Shown here: piece after piece, positions 53,237 through 64,000 of the stretch
Numbering within the stretch: the stretch's first letter is position 1
How the letters are laid out: every line of letters starts with the position of its first letter
NCBI GenBank assembly: GCA_027886175.1
Contig: JAJNNQ010000004.1
Span: 248,001 to 312,000 of the forward strand
Origin: Phylloscopus collybita
Taxonomy: Eukaryota; Chordata; Aves; Passeriformes; Phylloscopidae
Length of the DNA: 64,000 nt
Direction of reading: 5' to 3'
Translations under genes and position numbers: made by a program
Notes under the pieces: generated by a model
Databases searched by the model: none
Told to the model about the DNA's origin: nothing
What the model saw: only the letters and a program-made list of their open reading frames with translations

Positions 53237-53358
53237 TGTTTGTACACCACAGGAGTTAACTGCATGCATACAGGTTACCACCACATAGATTTAATATGTT
53301 GTCCATCAATCTAGCCACTGTTAGCGTATTGTTTTTTTAATGTGTGTCTACAGAGGGT

Positions 53359-53391
53359 AATAAATTCTCTGAACAACATTCGCACAATAAA
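53359..53391 (+). terminator. HINT1: HINT1 polyadenylation signals
   Basis: AATAAA occurs at 53359-53364 and again at 53386-53391. The second is followed about 20 bases later by a GT-rich stretch (GTCTCTGTCTGGTGT), so cleavage near 53,405-53,412 is likely, giving a 3' UTR of only about 170 bases. Confidence 0.8.
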
Positions 53392-53412
53392 GATTAAGCA
53401 TGTGGGAATTGT

Positions 53413-55282
53413 CTCTGTCTGGTGTACCTTATTGATGGAAACACTTCTGAAGTTAAAATTACGTTCTTTGGAGTTTAAAGCACGAAACATGTTTTGGTCT
53501 GCTAAGAAGTCCTTTGTAGGTACTGATTTGCCAAGGCATTCAAAACCTAAAGGTGCAACCACTTATCAGACTTTCATGTCTTCTGTGAAGAAATGTTGTA
53601 AGCTTTTTGAATGTGGTATGTAAATATTTGTAAAGCCAGTGTAGGCTGCTGCTGAAACATTTTAAAAAAGTGAAATTCCAAACATGCTGTGCACAGGCTA
53701 TGTCAGTGCAGTGCAGTATGTTGGGAACAGACATTCTAAGGTTTCAGTTTTCCAGTGAGAATGGGTAAAATGATGATATTAATGGCAGCTGCTAATAGTT
53801 CCATAGCACACATATATATCTTTTAGATTTCAGAGTTTAGTGAGCAAATCTTCTCTTTCAGTTAAGTTGCCTCTTGTTCTCTGTGTTGCCTCTGTTGTTC
53901 ATGCAACACAGTCATCAGATCTCCAAGACAATAAATTTTTTTGAAGTTAGGTTCACACAGACAGATGTGTCTGCCAGTGTAAATATAGAACAACTGCTCT
54001 TTCTGTTAAAATTAAGTCACAACTAACTGGTTTTTATAATGAAAGATACCTAAAAGCCTCAGGTACCTTGATAAAAGCTGGTTAAAGAAATGTGGGAGTG
54101 TGTGTAAAGAGTGTACAGCTAAAAGCAGTGAATTGTATTTTCTGTTCAGATAAAACTTGCAAGTTTGGTAAACCCATTTGAGTTCATTCAACCAGAAAAT
54201 ACTCTGTAACTACTCCAGAATGTTCTGAACTTGCAGCATTTTACCCTAAGACATAATTTAAACAGAAAATCAGCTGGTGCTTCTGAAGGAGGTTGCTCTA
54301 TTGTTGCGTTAGGAATAAACACGTGATTCTGTAGTGGTAGAATAATGGCTCTTCTCCTGTGTAACTTGCATAGAAGTGAAGAAGGAAACCATGCAATCCC
54401 CAGAGGTACAGCATCCCTGAACAGAAGCTGAATGCGTATCACAAGAATGAAGTATCACTAGCAGATAGAGTGAGGCTGCAGTAAAGATTTGTGGCTGGGA
54501 AACTGGCAATCAGAACAAATTCAAGGAAGGCCCTTAAGGATGTTGAGATCCTGTTGGCATCCAAATGTGACAAAGGGCATGTGATGTGTGTGTACTGCTT
54601 TGACTTCGCTAATTTTTGTTGGATGTGTGTCCTTTTTACCAACACTGGCATATGTGACTTGAAGCATGGCTGGTGAAGTTTTCACTGCTGAACCCTGTAG
54701 GAAAGTAACCCAGTAAAACTTCTGTTGCTCTGCTTGGAATCTTGGAGATGTACTTGCTGATACATGTGCTTTGATAAGAGGACTTCCAAGTGAGGGAATC
54801 TTGCAAAGGTAGCCATGACGCCAGCTTGCTAACCAATTTAATTGTGCTTAGGTTTCAGATGAGTACCTTTTGGACTGATGCTCAAAAGATGAGTAGTTCT
54901 GAGACCTGTCAGACAATGTTTTACTCAGTGTGGGGAAAAATTGAAGAAAAACTTTTTCCTAATTTGTGCATGCAGGAAATGGGAAAGTTGAGCATTAGTT
55001 GACCTCTTTTACCTCTCAAAACCCCTTGCCAGTTGGTTGCTAAAAGGCAGACCGGCTTCCTTGTCATCAGTTTTCTTCTGCTTGCATTGCTTTTACTTCT
55101 GTGGCAAGGTAATGACTCCAGTTCAGCTGCTCTGTCCTTTGATTTCCAGGAGTACTTAACAACGTGAGATGTGTTAACTACATCACAATGAGACGGCAAA
55201 CTTCATCTTAATAAAAACCAGGGCAATGGACATAAGAAAATAGAGTTGTTCTACATATCCTTTTACTCTGCATTAGTGATAG
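53413..55282. other. HINT1 3' flank, no gene seen
   Basis: AT-rich sequence with short chance frames on both strands and no named repeat. Confidence 0.5.
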
Positions 55283-55880
55283 ATCTGTGTCTGGTTTGGA
55301 AAGACAGGTATCTGCCAGGGAAAGCTGGAGTTTCCCTTAGAATGGGGAATGTAAACCCTTCACCCCCTGCCAAATTATAATTTTGCAATCAAGGGCTTTC
55401 AGGCAAAGATTTGGGATTAGGAATAACAGTTCTTTACTAAGAATATTAACAATACAAATGTAGTAGAAAACACCCAACCAAACAAGCAAATGAACAAACA
55501 ACAATTTTGGAGAACCCTGCCAGAGTCAGGGCTACAGCCTGACACCCTGTTAGTCAGGGTGTTGGAAGCAGTCCCGAAGTGAGTCCTCCTGGAGTGGCAG
55601 ATGCGGTTCTGGTGAAGTAGAGATGATCCTGTAGAAAACGGGTTCAGTGATGGTAAAAGGGGTCCAGGGATGGTGAGAAGGGTCCAGTGGATGAGAAGGG
55701 GTCCAGTCTTCCTCCCAGAAAATCGGGTGAAGCTAGCAGCCTTTGTGTCCCCGTGTCTCGGTTTTATCCAGATAGGAATGCCTGCCCCCCCACCACTGCC
55801 AGGGGGATGTGATGCATCTCAATAGGATGATGGAATGCGGATGCACCGCTCTGGGGAGGGTATAGTCCGAGGGAGGCGAG

Positions 55881-55911
55881 GTGGGGGGGGCGGGTGTGGG
55901 TGTGGGTGTGT
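55881..55911 (+). repeat. G-rich tract, quadruplex-capable
   Basis: A run of eight or more G, then CGGGTGTGGGTGTGGGTGTG, gives four or more G3 runs with short loops, inside the LTR. Confidence 0.8.
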
Positions 55912-55968
55912 TTTAATGTCCCATTATCAGAAGGCATCCGGCCCTCCTCCTCCTTGAATTACAAGAGA

Positions 55969-56207
55969 TTAAAAAAAAAAAAAACAAAAAAAAAACCAAA
56001 AAAAAAAAAAAAAAAAAACAACCAAAAAAAAAAAACAAACCAAAAAAAACCACAAAAAAAACCCCACAAAAAACCCCCCAAAAACAAAAACAAAAACAAA
56101 AAAAAACAAAAAAAACCACCAAAAAACAAACAAACAAACAAACAAACAAACAAAAAAACAACAAAAAAACCAAAAAAACAAAACAAAAAAAAAACCCAAC
56201 AAAACTC
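55969..56207. repeat. A-rich (CAAA)n expansion inside an LTR
   Basis: About 240 bases made almost only of A with scattered C, including roughly seven AAAC units in a row. The related LTR at 57,898 has nothing like it at the matching place, so it grew or was inserted after the two copies separated. Confidence 0.9.
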
Positions 56208-57777
56208 CCCAACTGCTTTTAACAGATGAAAATAGAATACACACCCCTGGCTCCACAACCCAAGACAATCTGAAACACCCAGTGGAAGATCAAGTAGTCA
56301 AAAGTTGCATGAAAAAAGCCTGTGAGCAATCCAAGGATTTTACCTTTGTATAATCTTCATGGGCTGAAGGTAGAAACAATTTACCTGACTGAAGTACAGG
56401 CTAACTTATGATCTGTGTCCACTTAACGGAATGATTGAGCTGGGCAACATCTATCAGTAATCTCTGTAAACTCCCCGAAGTATCAGGAAGTTGTACTAGT
56501 TTATCAGAGATAAGAATGGAGTAGAGTGTGTTTGGAAGCAACTGGGAATTTTAATGTAGCTTGTCATTTCAGGAAGACTGCATTATTACTATAAGCTGTA
56601 GTGGTCTCTTTGTATCTAATCTTCCAGATAATACCACTGTTACGTCACTCTTAATCAAAGACAGCCTGACAGAGAGAGAGAGCTACACTATGTGTGTGAA
56701 ATTTATGTCAGTTTTTAAAATGTCAGATACTGAGTTTGAAGTAATACTTCCTAGGTATGAAGATTTGCATTTTTTAGGTATTGAGCTGTCCAGTCTTGTG
56801 CCAAGCTGTCCACATGGAAGCATGGAGTTCTTGAAAATGACAGTAAGAATTGCAGGTTTGGACAAGTCATCCTGAGTAGGCTGCAGTTGTCTTATTTTTG
56901 CCTTTCTGTTTGCTGTTTTCATGTGAGTTAGAACTCATTTTTGTGGACCACACTCAATTTTTGTGGAATTTCTCTCAGGAGCAGTGTGTTGATATTTTAT
57001 TTGATCATGTTTGTGTTTGCTGTGGATTTAAATACAAAGTTCTGTCTTGATTTATTTTCTGCTCCATTTACTGGGGGGGATATCAGCCATTGCAACAATT
57101 CCTTTTACTTCTTAACAGATAGAAAATGTCTGGTTAGCTAGACAAAATTTTATCTTGTTTTATTGTATTTTCCAGTTAATAATTTCTTTCCTTGTGAGAA
57201 ACTATATGTACTCCAGCTAGTTCACAGCTGAGCTTCAAAGAAGTGGGGGGAAATCAAAACCTAGGGTAATGTGTTGGGCAGAGCTGTTTGCAGTTTTGGC
57301 CATTAGGTATGTGCCCTATACCTATCTTTCATCAAGGATTTCAGGAGAAATTGTGGTTTTTCATTGGACTTTGATGTGGTTACACACAACGGTTGGATAG
57401 TTACAGGGCTGCCAGGTGGGAGAAAAAACTTGAATCTGAGTCTAAAATTCAGTCTTTTAGGTAGAAGTTGAACAGGGAGTGATGATTTAAGGAGAAGTCA
57501 CTGCTTTAATAACTGGGTTAGGACCATGACTCTTCGTTGATAAGAAAGTCGGTAAATACTCCTTTTGAATGCAAAGCTTCAAGACAGCAGATTGTCCTCA
57601 GAAACAAGATCTTGAGTGAAAAAACATCTAGAGATTCCAGGAGAAAGAGACTTGCTCTTCTCTACTTGTGCTAAAAGTGAAAAAGAACCAGCAATTCTGT
57701 GTGCAAAGGATAAAAACTGTAAGTATTTGCCAGTGGGGGTGTTCTGTGTGTTGGAAATCCAGCAATACCTATGAAGA

Positions 57778-57835
57778 TTGTTGTACATGATGGTCTTGGA
57801 GGTAATTTCCAATCTTGATGATTCTGTGGTTCTGA
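57778..57835 (+). mobile_element. CR1 LINE terminal scrap
   Basis: GATGGTCTTGGAGGTAATTT then CCAATCTTGATGATTCTGTGGTTC resembles the last 55 bases of CR1 on the plus strand. It ends about 60 bp before the second LTR. Confidence 0.5.
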
Positions 57836-57897
57836 CATGTTACATGGTACATGTTAACATGGTTAATTTGGTCTTGCTAAACTTGCTCAAAACACAG

Positions 57898-58492
57898 TGT
57901 GCTGGTTTGAAAGCAAAACCAGTGAGACTCCCAGTCAGAGATACAATTTAATAGAAGAAGAGAGGAAAGAAGGTGAAATAAATGGAATGATACAACCTAA
58001 CACCCTGTTGGTCAGGGTGTTTGAAGCAGTCCAGAAATCCTCCTGGAGCGGCAGATGTGGTTCCGCTGGAACAGAGATGATCCTGAGAGAGAAGGGTCCG
58101 GTGATGATGAGAAGGGTCTAGTCTTCCTCCAGGAATCCAGATGAGATGTTCTTGTCAAAGCAGTGATTCCTGTAGAAACGTCTGGTAGCTCTTGTCTCCT
58201 CTGAGAGTTCAGTGGATAGAAGCTGCTCGTGAGGTCTCAAACCCTGGATTATATCCAGGTGGGAATGCTTGGCTCCTCCCCCTGGGCAGAGCATCTCACA
58301 ATGGTATGATTTCATCCTATCAGTCATGCAATGGGTCCTTGATGGCCCATTAAACAGAGATAATGTCTTCCGGGAAGGCATTGTTGGGCTCGTTAACAGA
58401 AGATAAGGAAAACACTGCCCCACCATGGCTCCAACGGCTCATGGGGATAGAATACATACCTTGGGCACAATTTTACATTGTAACCTAGGACA
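57898..58492. mobile_element. Solo LTR with 5-bp target-site duplication CACAG
   Basis: Begins TGTGCTGGTTTG and ends AACCTAGGACA, 595 bases, flanked by CACAG at 57893-57897 and 58493-58497. TG..CA ends and a 5-bp duplication fit an ERVL-like LTR. It shares the order of several blocks with the LTR at 55,288-56,267 but is clearly diverged. The matching duplication on its own two sides shows that it inserted independently and is not the second LTR of one provirus. The minus strand carries a GGATATAATCC element that could be TATA-like, so minus orientation is slightly favoured. No internal genes. Confidence 0.88.
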
Positions 58493-58744
58493 CACAGTTT
58501 CACTGGAGAGAATGCTTTTAGGATGTAAAGAGTAAAGGGACAAAAACTGAGGCTGGAGCTGTAGTTACTGACCCCATTTTGGTGAACGATTTGTACTGTT
58601 GGTTTGGCTGAAGGCCAAGGACCAGTCAAGTCTCTTACAACCAACTTCAGTATCAGAGAAGACAGTTGAGAATAGTTATACTCCAAATCAATCAGGTATT
58701 TTTATTTTGTTGCCACAGTAGCTGTACTTCTGTCAGATTTTCAT

Positions 58745-59685
58745 AGAGCAGAATCATAAAATATCCTGAGTTCAAAGGGACCCATCAGGATCGTGGACTC
58801 GTGTTATGCAGGACACCCCAAAAATCACCCCATGTGCCTGAGAGCATTGTCCAAATGCTTCTTGAACTAGACAGACTTGGTGCTGTGACTGCTTTTTGAG
58901 GAGCCTTTTCCAGTGCCCATCCACCCTTGTGTCAAAGACCTTTGGCTGGTATCCAACTTAAATTTTTTCCTCAGCTTCATGCCAAATTCTCAAGACCAGT
59001 CATGTCACTGGTCATGGGAGTGAGGAGATCAGACCCTACCCCTCCTTTGCCCTGTGTGGATGTTGAAGACCTCAGTGAGGTCTCCCCTCAGTCTCCTCCA
59101 GGCTGAATAGACCGAGTGACCTCAGCTGCTCCTCATATGGCTTCCCTTCCAGACACTTCACCATCCTTGTGGCCCTGCTTTGGATGTTCTCCAACAGCTT
59201 CATGTCTTTTTCATATTGTGGCACTCCAAACAGCCCTCAGCACTCAAGGAGAGGCCACCCCAGTGCAGAGCAGAGCGGGACAATCTCTTGCCCAGCTGGT
59301 GATGCTGTGCCTGATGCACCCCAGGACAGGGTTGGCCCTCCTGGCTGCCAGGGCACTGCTGGCTCATGTTCAACTTGCCCTTGATCAGGACCCCCTTTGT
59401 GCAGTGCTGCTCTCCAGCCCCTCGTTCTGAGGTCTGTCCACATACCCAGGGTTGCCCCATCCCAGGTGCGGAATATGGAACTTGCCCTTGTGAAACTTCA
59501 TATGGTTGCTGATTGCCCAGCCCTCTGATTTGTCAAGGTCTCTCTGCAGGGCTTCACTCTCTGTACTTGAGGGAGTTGACAGCTCCTCCCAATTAAGTGT
59601 TGTTGGCAAACTTACGTAATATTCCTTTGAGTCCTATGCCCGAGACATTTATGAAGATGTTGACGAGAAAATGGGCCTATTGAAT
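58745..59685 (-). mobile_element. CR1 LINE, longer 3' fragment
   Basis: The left edge has AGAATCATAAAATATCC (a weak tail). The minus strand then runs through the CR1 3' end and into ORF2. The frame at 59,385-59,609 reads LQRDLDKSEGWAISNHMKFHKG, matching CR1 ORF2 LQRDLDRLE. Broken by stops and frameshifts. Confidence 0.9.
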
Positions 59686-60238
59686 TTTGTCAATACAAAA
59701 ATTCTGTTACTGTGAAGAAGATAATAAAATTTCTAGAAACTTAATAAAACATCATACTAATGTTTGCAAGATGGAAACTATATGTGGAAAATTCCCATCC
59801 TTCTGTGTCGTAGATGAGAAGGAGAGCACTCTGCCTTTGCTTGTGGGTTATATTTTGTAGAAAGCTCTAAAGGGCCCCAGAGTTGTATCCGTCAGTTCAT
59901 TCATGAAATACACATGTGCTTCAGGTACTTTATTTTTCTTCTCTGAGAGTGCCAGTCTTTAAGTGCTGTTTAACATAAGGAGGTATGATCAGTATTTTAG
60001 ACAATGTCAGCTAGCACTTTCTGAGACATCTCGTTGGACCCACAGGCTTTAGTATCTTATAAGGTCATTTATCCTTGCAGTGTGGGGATACTGCTTTATA
60101 TCCCTATGCTTCTGTTTTATTCTTATAGTAAGGTCTAAACTACAGTGTGGCATGTGTGGAATAGCAATTCCAGAAGCACAATTTCAGGAAGAAAATATCT
60201 GTGGGGAAAATGAGAAGGAGATGTTATAGGAAAAATAC

Positions 60239-60285
<47 letters not shown>

Positions 60286-62649
60286 GCATTGTATATTCCT
60301 GGTGGTTTTTTTCTCTGGGCACGTTGCTAAGTGCTCAGGTGTAGGAATCTGGAAGTGAATTAGTGTAGCTCCCGAGAATAGTTGCTCCTCCATCGTTTAG
60401 CTCCATGCTAGGTATGGTCTCCCCCTGTCAAATAACTTGTTGGCAAGCCAGGGGAAGCTCAGTGCCTTGATTTGCATTAGAGCTTATCCACCTGTCCATA
60501 ACATTTCTGTACTCTTGTACAGAGGTGAGGTTCCAGTAAGCTATGGTGACAAATCTAACCCCACAATACTTGCATATGTCTTTCTTTCTGTCGTCTGTTG
60601 ATTGGAATGCCTTCAATGATTAAGTTGCACATTGTGTTGCTACTTAACTAATAATATTAGTTCTTTTTTTTAATCATAATATTTTCTGGAAAAGGATTTA
60701 ATGTGATATAATTTTTAGTCCAAAAGCTATATCTCATAAATTGTGTCTGGATCTTAGTTTAGTTAGAACAGTTTGATTTATGCTTGGTGAAATTAATCAG
60801 CTCATTACTGCCTTTTTTGTAGTTAGAAAAACCTCATTTGATTCTTAATGTTGTGGGGTTTTCTGTCATTTAGCAGCACAGCAGCATCCACAAAATTACT
60901 TCTGTTTTTGTTCACAGTAGAGAAAAAACATGCATTTGCTTTTCCAGCTGTGACATGACAACATTCAAGTTTTGAATCAGAAGATATGAAGTAAGTGAGA
61001 GTCATGGTACAGTTCACTTTCTGCTCTGAGGCACCTCTTTGATTTCATCTTGGTCCCCCTGGAGACTCCACTTATCATTAAGTCATGAGCTAGCCTTGGG
61101 CCTTCCTCTGTTATTTCTGCACAAACAGAATGGAATTTCAGCTTCATGGCCAAACAAGATACATTGGACTGTATCCAGTGATTAGAATGCTTATTCATAT
61201 TCAGTGAAGCTTAGCTTGGAGAAATGTGGAAAATACTGTCTCTCTGGTCCCAGAAGATGAGTTGAACACTAATGTGATGATCTAACATAGTGTTTTGCAG
61301 AGGAAGAAGGGAACAACAAGAGGGTATAATTATATTCCTCTATCTTCTATTAAGTCCTCTATCTCGTAGTAATGGCATTTGGTTTTAAGTGCAAAACATA
61401 AGATGTAGGGGTAGATATTTTTTAATAATTAGTATTTTCCTTCAGACATCTTTTCAGAAGAAAAGATTCTGACTGTGTGGTATGTGTCCTGATCTTGCTA
61501 AGGCAATGGCATGTGATGTCTGACTTTGTGTGTAAGTTGTGCTGTAATCAGACTTGCCCTCTTTGAAAAAATATAGCTAAACACAGACCTTTCTAGAGAT
61601 AACCAGATAAAATAAATTGGTTTCTTAAACATTTAAGCACTTGTGTGTCAAGGGTGGTGTTCTGTCTGGGGTTTTTTGACAGGAGTGAGCTACAAGTCTC
61701 TGTCATTTTTACTATCATTATCTTCAGACTTGAAAGCGAGGCCATGCATGTTGCAAAAACCATTTGCTTAAGTAGAAGAGTGTCCTTTTTATTGCATAGA
61801 AATAAAAAATATTTATGAAATTCTTTCAGACCTTTACAGCAGCGCATCTACCTTTGTAAGAGGTTTTAGCATAGATTGGTTATAATTATTACTTCTTCAT
61901 CAGTATGTCAAGAAAGTGGTTTCCTGAGTTTATCCATGTATTATTTCTGGAAAAGAGAAAATGTAGCAGGATAATGATCCTTGTCTTTAGAAGAACAGAC
62001 TTAAACTTCTTGAGTCAGCTTGTAGATGAGATCCCATGAGAGGTAACTGTGGAGAGGACTAAGACAGCTTTTTGATTGTCAAGCATAGCCTCCTTTGGGC
62101 ATAGTAACAGCATTTTGAAGTTCACGGGCTGAGGGTATGTATCAGGGGGTCCGCATGTTTGAGTGCAGCTCTGACTGAACTCAGGTGCAAAAAGCACTTG
62201 TACAGTGGAAGGGGGGATGGGCTGCATGAAAGAAGGAAAGATTTCTCATGTCGTGTAGAAGAGCCAAGCTCAGCAGGATCTGAAATTTGCGGTAGACAAG
62301 AAGAGCAGCAAGGGCTGTTACAGCTGCCTAAGCAGCAAGAGCAGTCTAAGGAACATGCAGACCTGCTGAAAAGATGAGGTGGTAGACTTTGTGACACAGA
62401 AAATAGAAAAGGCTGAGTAGCATCTTTGTTCTTTCTTTCTTTACTGTAAGGTCTGCTGTCAGGTCTCCTAAGCCTGTGTACACAGAGGCCCAGTTTGGGC
62501 CATGATAAAGAAAGGTTGAGTTAAAGACTTCTCAAACAATCTAGACTTATGAAGAAGGTCATGGGACTGAGTGTGGTGCATCCAGTGTGCCTAAGGGTAC
62601 CGATCAATGTCACTGTGAAACCTTTCTATGTGACATTCAGTTACGATGT
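59686..62649. other. Intergenic sequence, no gene seen
   Basis: AT-rich apart from a T41 run at 60,244. No reading frame here has recognisable homology. Confidence 0.5.
60244..60284. repeat. T41 homopolymer
   Basis: Forty-one uninterrupted T bases; A41 on the minus strand. It may be the tail of a short minus-strand retroposed fragment, because CTCCTC occurs at both 60238-60243 and 60385-60390, but this is weak. Confidence 0.9.
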
Positions 62650-63935
62650 CTGGATGAACTACACTATGACTAGAAGAAGGCACACATCACTGCTAGCCTG
62701 AAGAAAGATAAGATGGATTTGGGGAATTTCAAGCCTAATTGAAGTCTCCGGGGAGATCATCAAGCCAGTCTTCCTGGAAATAATTTCTAGGCCCATTGGG
62801 AAAAGCAAGCACAGAGTTACCTGTTCAGTTTGTGCCTGACCAACGTTGCCTTATACAATGATGTGATTAACAGTGTGGGTGTGGAGAGAAGAAAATACAT
62901 GGCACAGCCTCTTTGTATCTGAAGGGGAGAAACATGACTGGATTGGTAGAATTCCAGGTGAGTAGAAAACTCTCCGGACTCATGGATTCAAAGAGTAGGG
63001 ATTCAAATAGTGGCTGGTTAGGCATGACATTCCTCAGGGGTTTGAATTGCTAACACTTACTGTCTTCATCAATCACCTAGAAAATGGGATGGAGTATACC
63101 CTCAGGACATTCATAGGTGACATAAAATTGAGAATGGGAATGATTGATAAGCTGGAGGTTAGGATTGGTATTTAGAGGCACAAGAAGTTGAAAGAGCAGA
63201 CTGATGGGGACCTTTTGAAGTTCAACAAAGGTGCTGAGCCCTGCACCAGTCTCATACAACAGATATGCTGGGGCTGCAAAGTTTTCTTGCAAAGCAGGAT
63301 CTCAGAAGTCTGGTGGACAAAAAGTTGAAAAAAGTTAGCAGGATTCCCTTTGGAGCCATGAAAGCTAAGCTCACCCTAATGTGCAGCATTAGGAATGGTT
63401 TAATTGAGGGAATTCAGTAATCTCCTCAATTCAGCATTTATGAGGTAGTGGCTGGAGTGCTTTGTGCAGCTTGGGCTCAATAGTACGAGAAAGATGCAGA
63501 TGTACAGGAAAGAGTTTAGTGGTGAGACACTGAGTTGCTGAAGCCCACGATATTAAAGAAAGTGAGAAGTTGTGTTTTGTCTTGAAGAAGGAAAGGCTTG
63601 GAGAGGGCTTTATCTTTGCAGCTTTTTAATAAGTGGTTGTAGAGAATTCAGGCTTCTGGAGGTGCAAAGGGAAAGGGTAAAAATGAACGGGCTGATGTTG
63701 CAGCAGGTGAAGTTCTGGGTAGGAATATTAGGAAAGATTTCACAGTGAGAAAGGCTAATGCTGGAGAAGATTCTTTAGAGAGACTGGAGACTGAAGATGC
63801 TCGAAGTTTGACTAGACAAGACCATGAGCAATGTTATCTGACTTAAAAGTTGGCTCTTATCTGAGCAGAAATGTGGACTAGAGAGTCACCAAAGATCCCT
63901 TCCAACATTGTTCTGTGGTTTCATTAGCAGCAGCA
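62650..63935 (+). mobile_element. CR1 LINE with reverse-transcriptase region
   Basis: The longest CR1 copy in the window, plus strand. Recognisable in order are GGGGAGATCATCAAGCCAGT near 62,750, 'TGCCTGACCAACGTTGCC' near 62,833, the reverse-transcriptase stretch around 63,060-63,240 (translating in pieces to the finger/palm region, with the frame broken), and a degraded 3' end at 63,880-63,930 (AAAGATCCCTTCCAACATTG then TTCTGTGGTTTC). Old, with many stops; it may begin earlier than 62,650. Confidence 0.8.
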
Positions 63936-64000
63936 TATACATCTTCTAAAAAGAATCAAAATAAAGTGGTGGAAAGAAAGCAATAAGGAAAAAAACGCAA

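Larger units (their letters stand above)
55288..56267. mobile_element. Solo LTR with 5-bp target-site duplication ATCTG
   Basis: Begins TGTCTGGTTTGG and ends CAAGACA, flanked by ATCTG at 55283-55287 and 56268-56272. TG..CA ends with a 5-bp duplication fit an ERVL-like element. The middle (55,530-55,720) matches the LTR at 57,898-58,492 block by block: the ACACCCTG hairpin, TCCTCCTGGAG, GATGATCCTG, GTCTTCCTCC. A GGTCCAG unit is repeated several times near 55,665-55,710. Extra length comes from a G-rich tract and the A-rich tract at 55,969-56,207. Orientation is uncertain; a TATA-like GGATAAAACC reads on the minus strand. No internal viral genes are present. Confidence 0.85.

Noticed and set aside
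55283..58497. One provirus with two LTRs and 1.6 kb of interior
   Set aside because: Each LTR has its own matching 5-bp duplication and the outer flanks do not match each other; the interior shows no retroviral gene.

Overview
This is vertebrate nuclear DNA, almost certainly from a bird. It is AT-rich and sparsely coding, with three CpG islands and spliced genes. It carries many truncated CR1 LINE copies ending in ATTCTATG-like tails and avian ERVL-type solo LTRs. Two genes can be reconstructed exon by exon. HINT1 lies on the + strand (3 exons, 126 aa). LYRM7 lies on the - strand (5 exons, 106 aa). They are head to head about 4.3 kb apart. In birds the HINT1 locus is on the Z chromosome; the copy here keeps an intact HIT triad, so it fits the Z gametologue and not the degenerate W copy (HINTW). 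The chromosome call is inference, and the species cannot be read from the sequence.

Layout. 1-2,400: AT-rich, no coding sequence seen. 2,430-3,720: a strong CpG island, probably the promoter and 5' UTR exon of the next gene in the conserved order HINT1-LYRM7-CDC42SE2, transcribed to the left; the name rests on synteny, because no coding exon is in view. 3,725-36,945: about 33 kb of intergenic DNA with CR1 fragments, one ERVL-type solo LTR (27,493-28,522), simple repeats (including C26) and two perfect short hairpins. 36,950-45,424: LYRM7. 45,425-49,240: the interval between the two promoters, holding two minus-strand CR1 copies. 49,240-53,410: HINT1. 53,413-64,000: the HINT1 3' flank, with two related solo LTRs, each with its own 5-bp target-site duplication, several CR1 copies, and A-rich and poly-T tracts.

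Function. LYRM7 is a mitochondrial-matrix LYR protein that chaperones the Rieske Fe-S subunit during complex III assembly. HINT1 is a purine nucleoside phosphoramidase of the HIT family. Their adjacency is a conserved vertebrate arrangement and does not imply a shared pathway.

I found no CRISPR array, operon, phage or other new multi-gene system. The most useful observations are the GC-AG intron inferred in LYRM7, the pair of independent solo LTRs sharing a conserved hairpin, several perfect inverted repeats and G-quadruplex-capable tracts, and an unexplained open frame antisense to the HINT1 promoter. Most open reading frames elsewhere look like chance frames or decayed CR1 ORF2.
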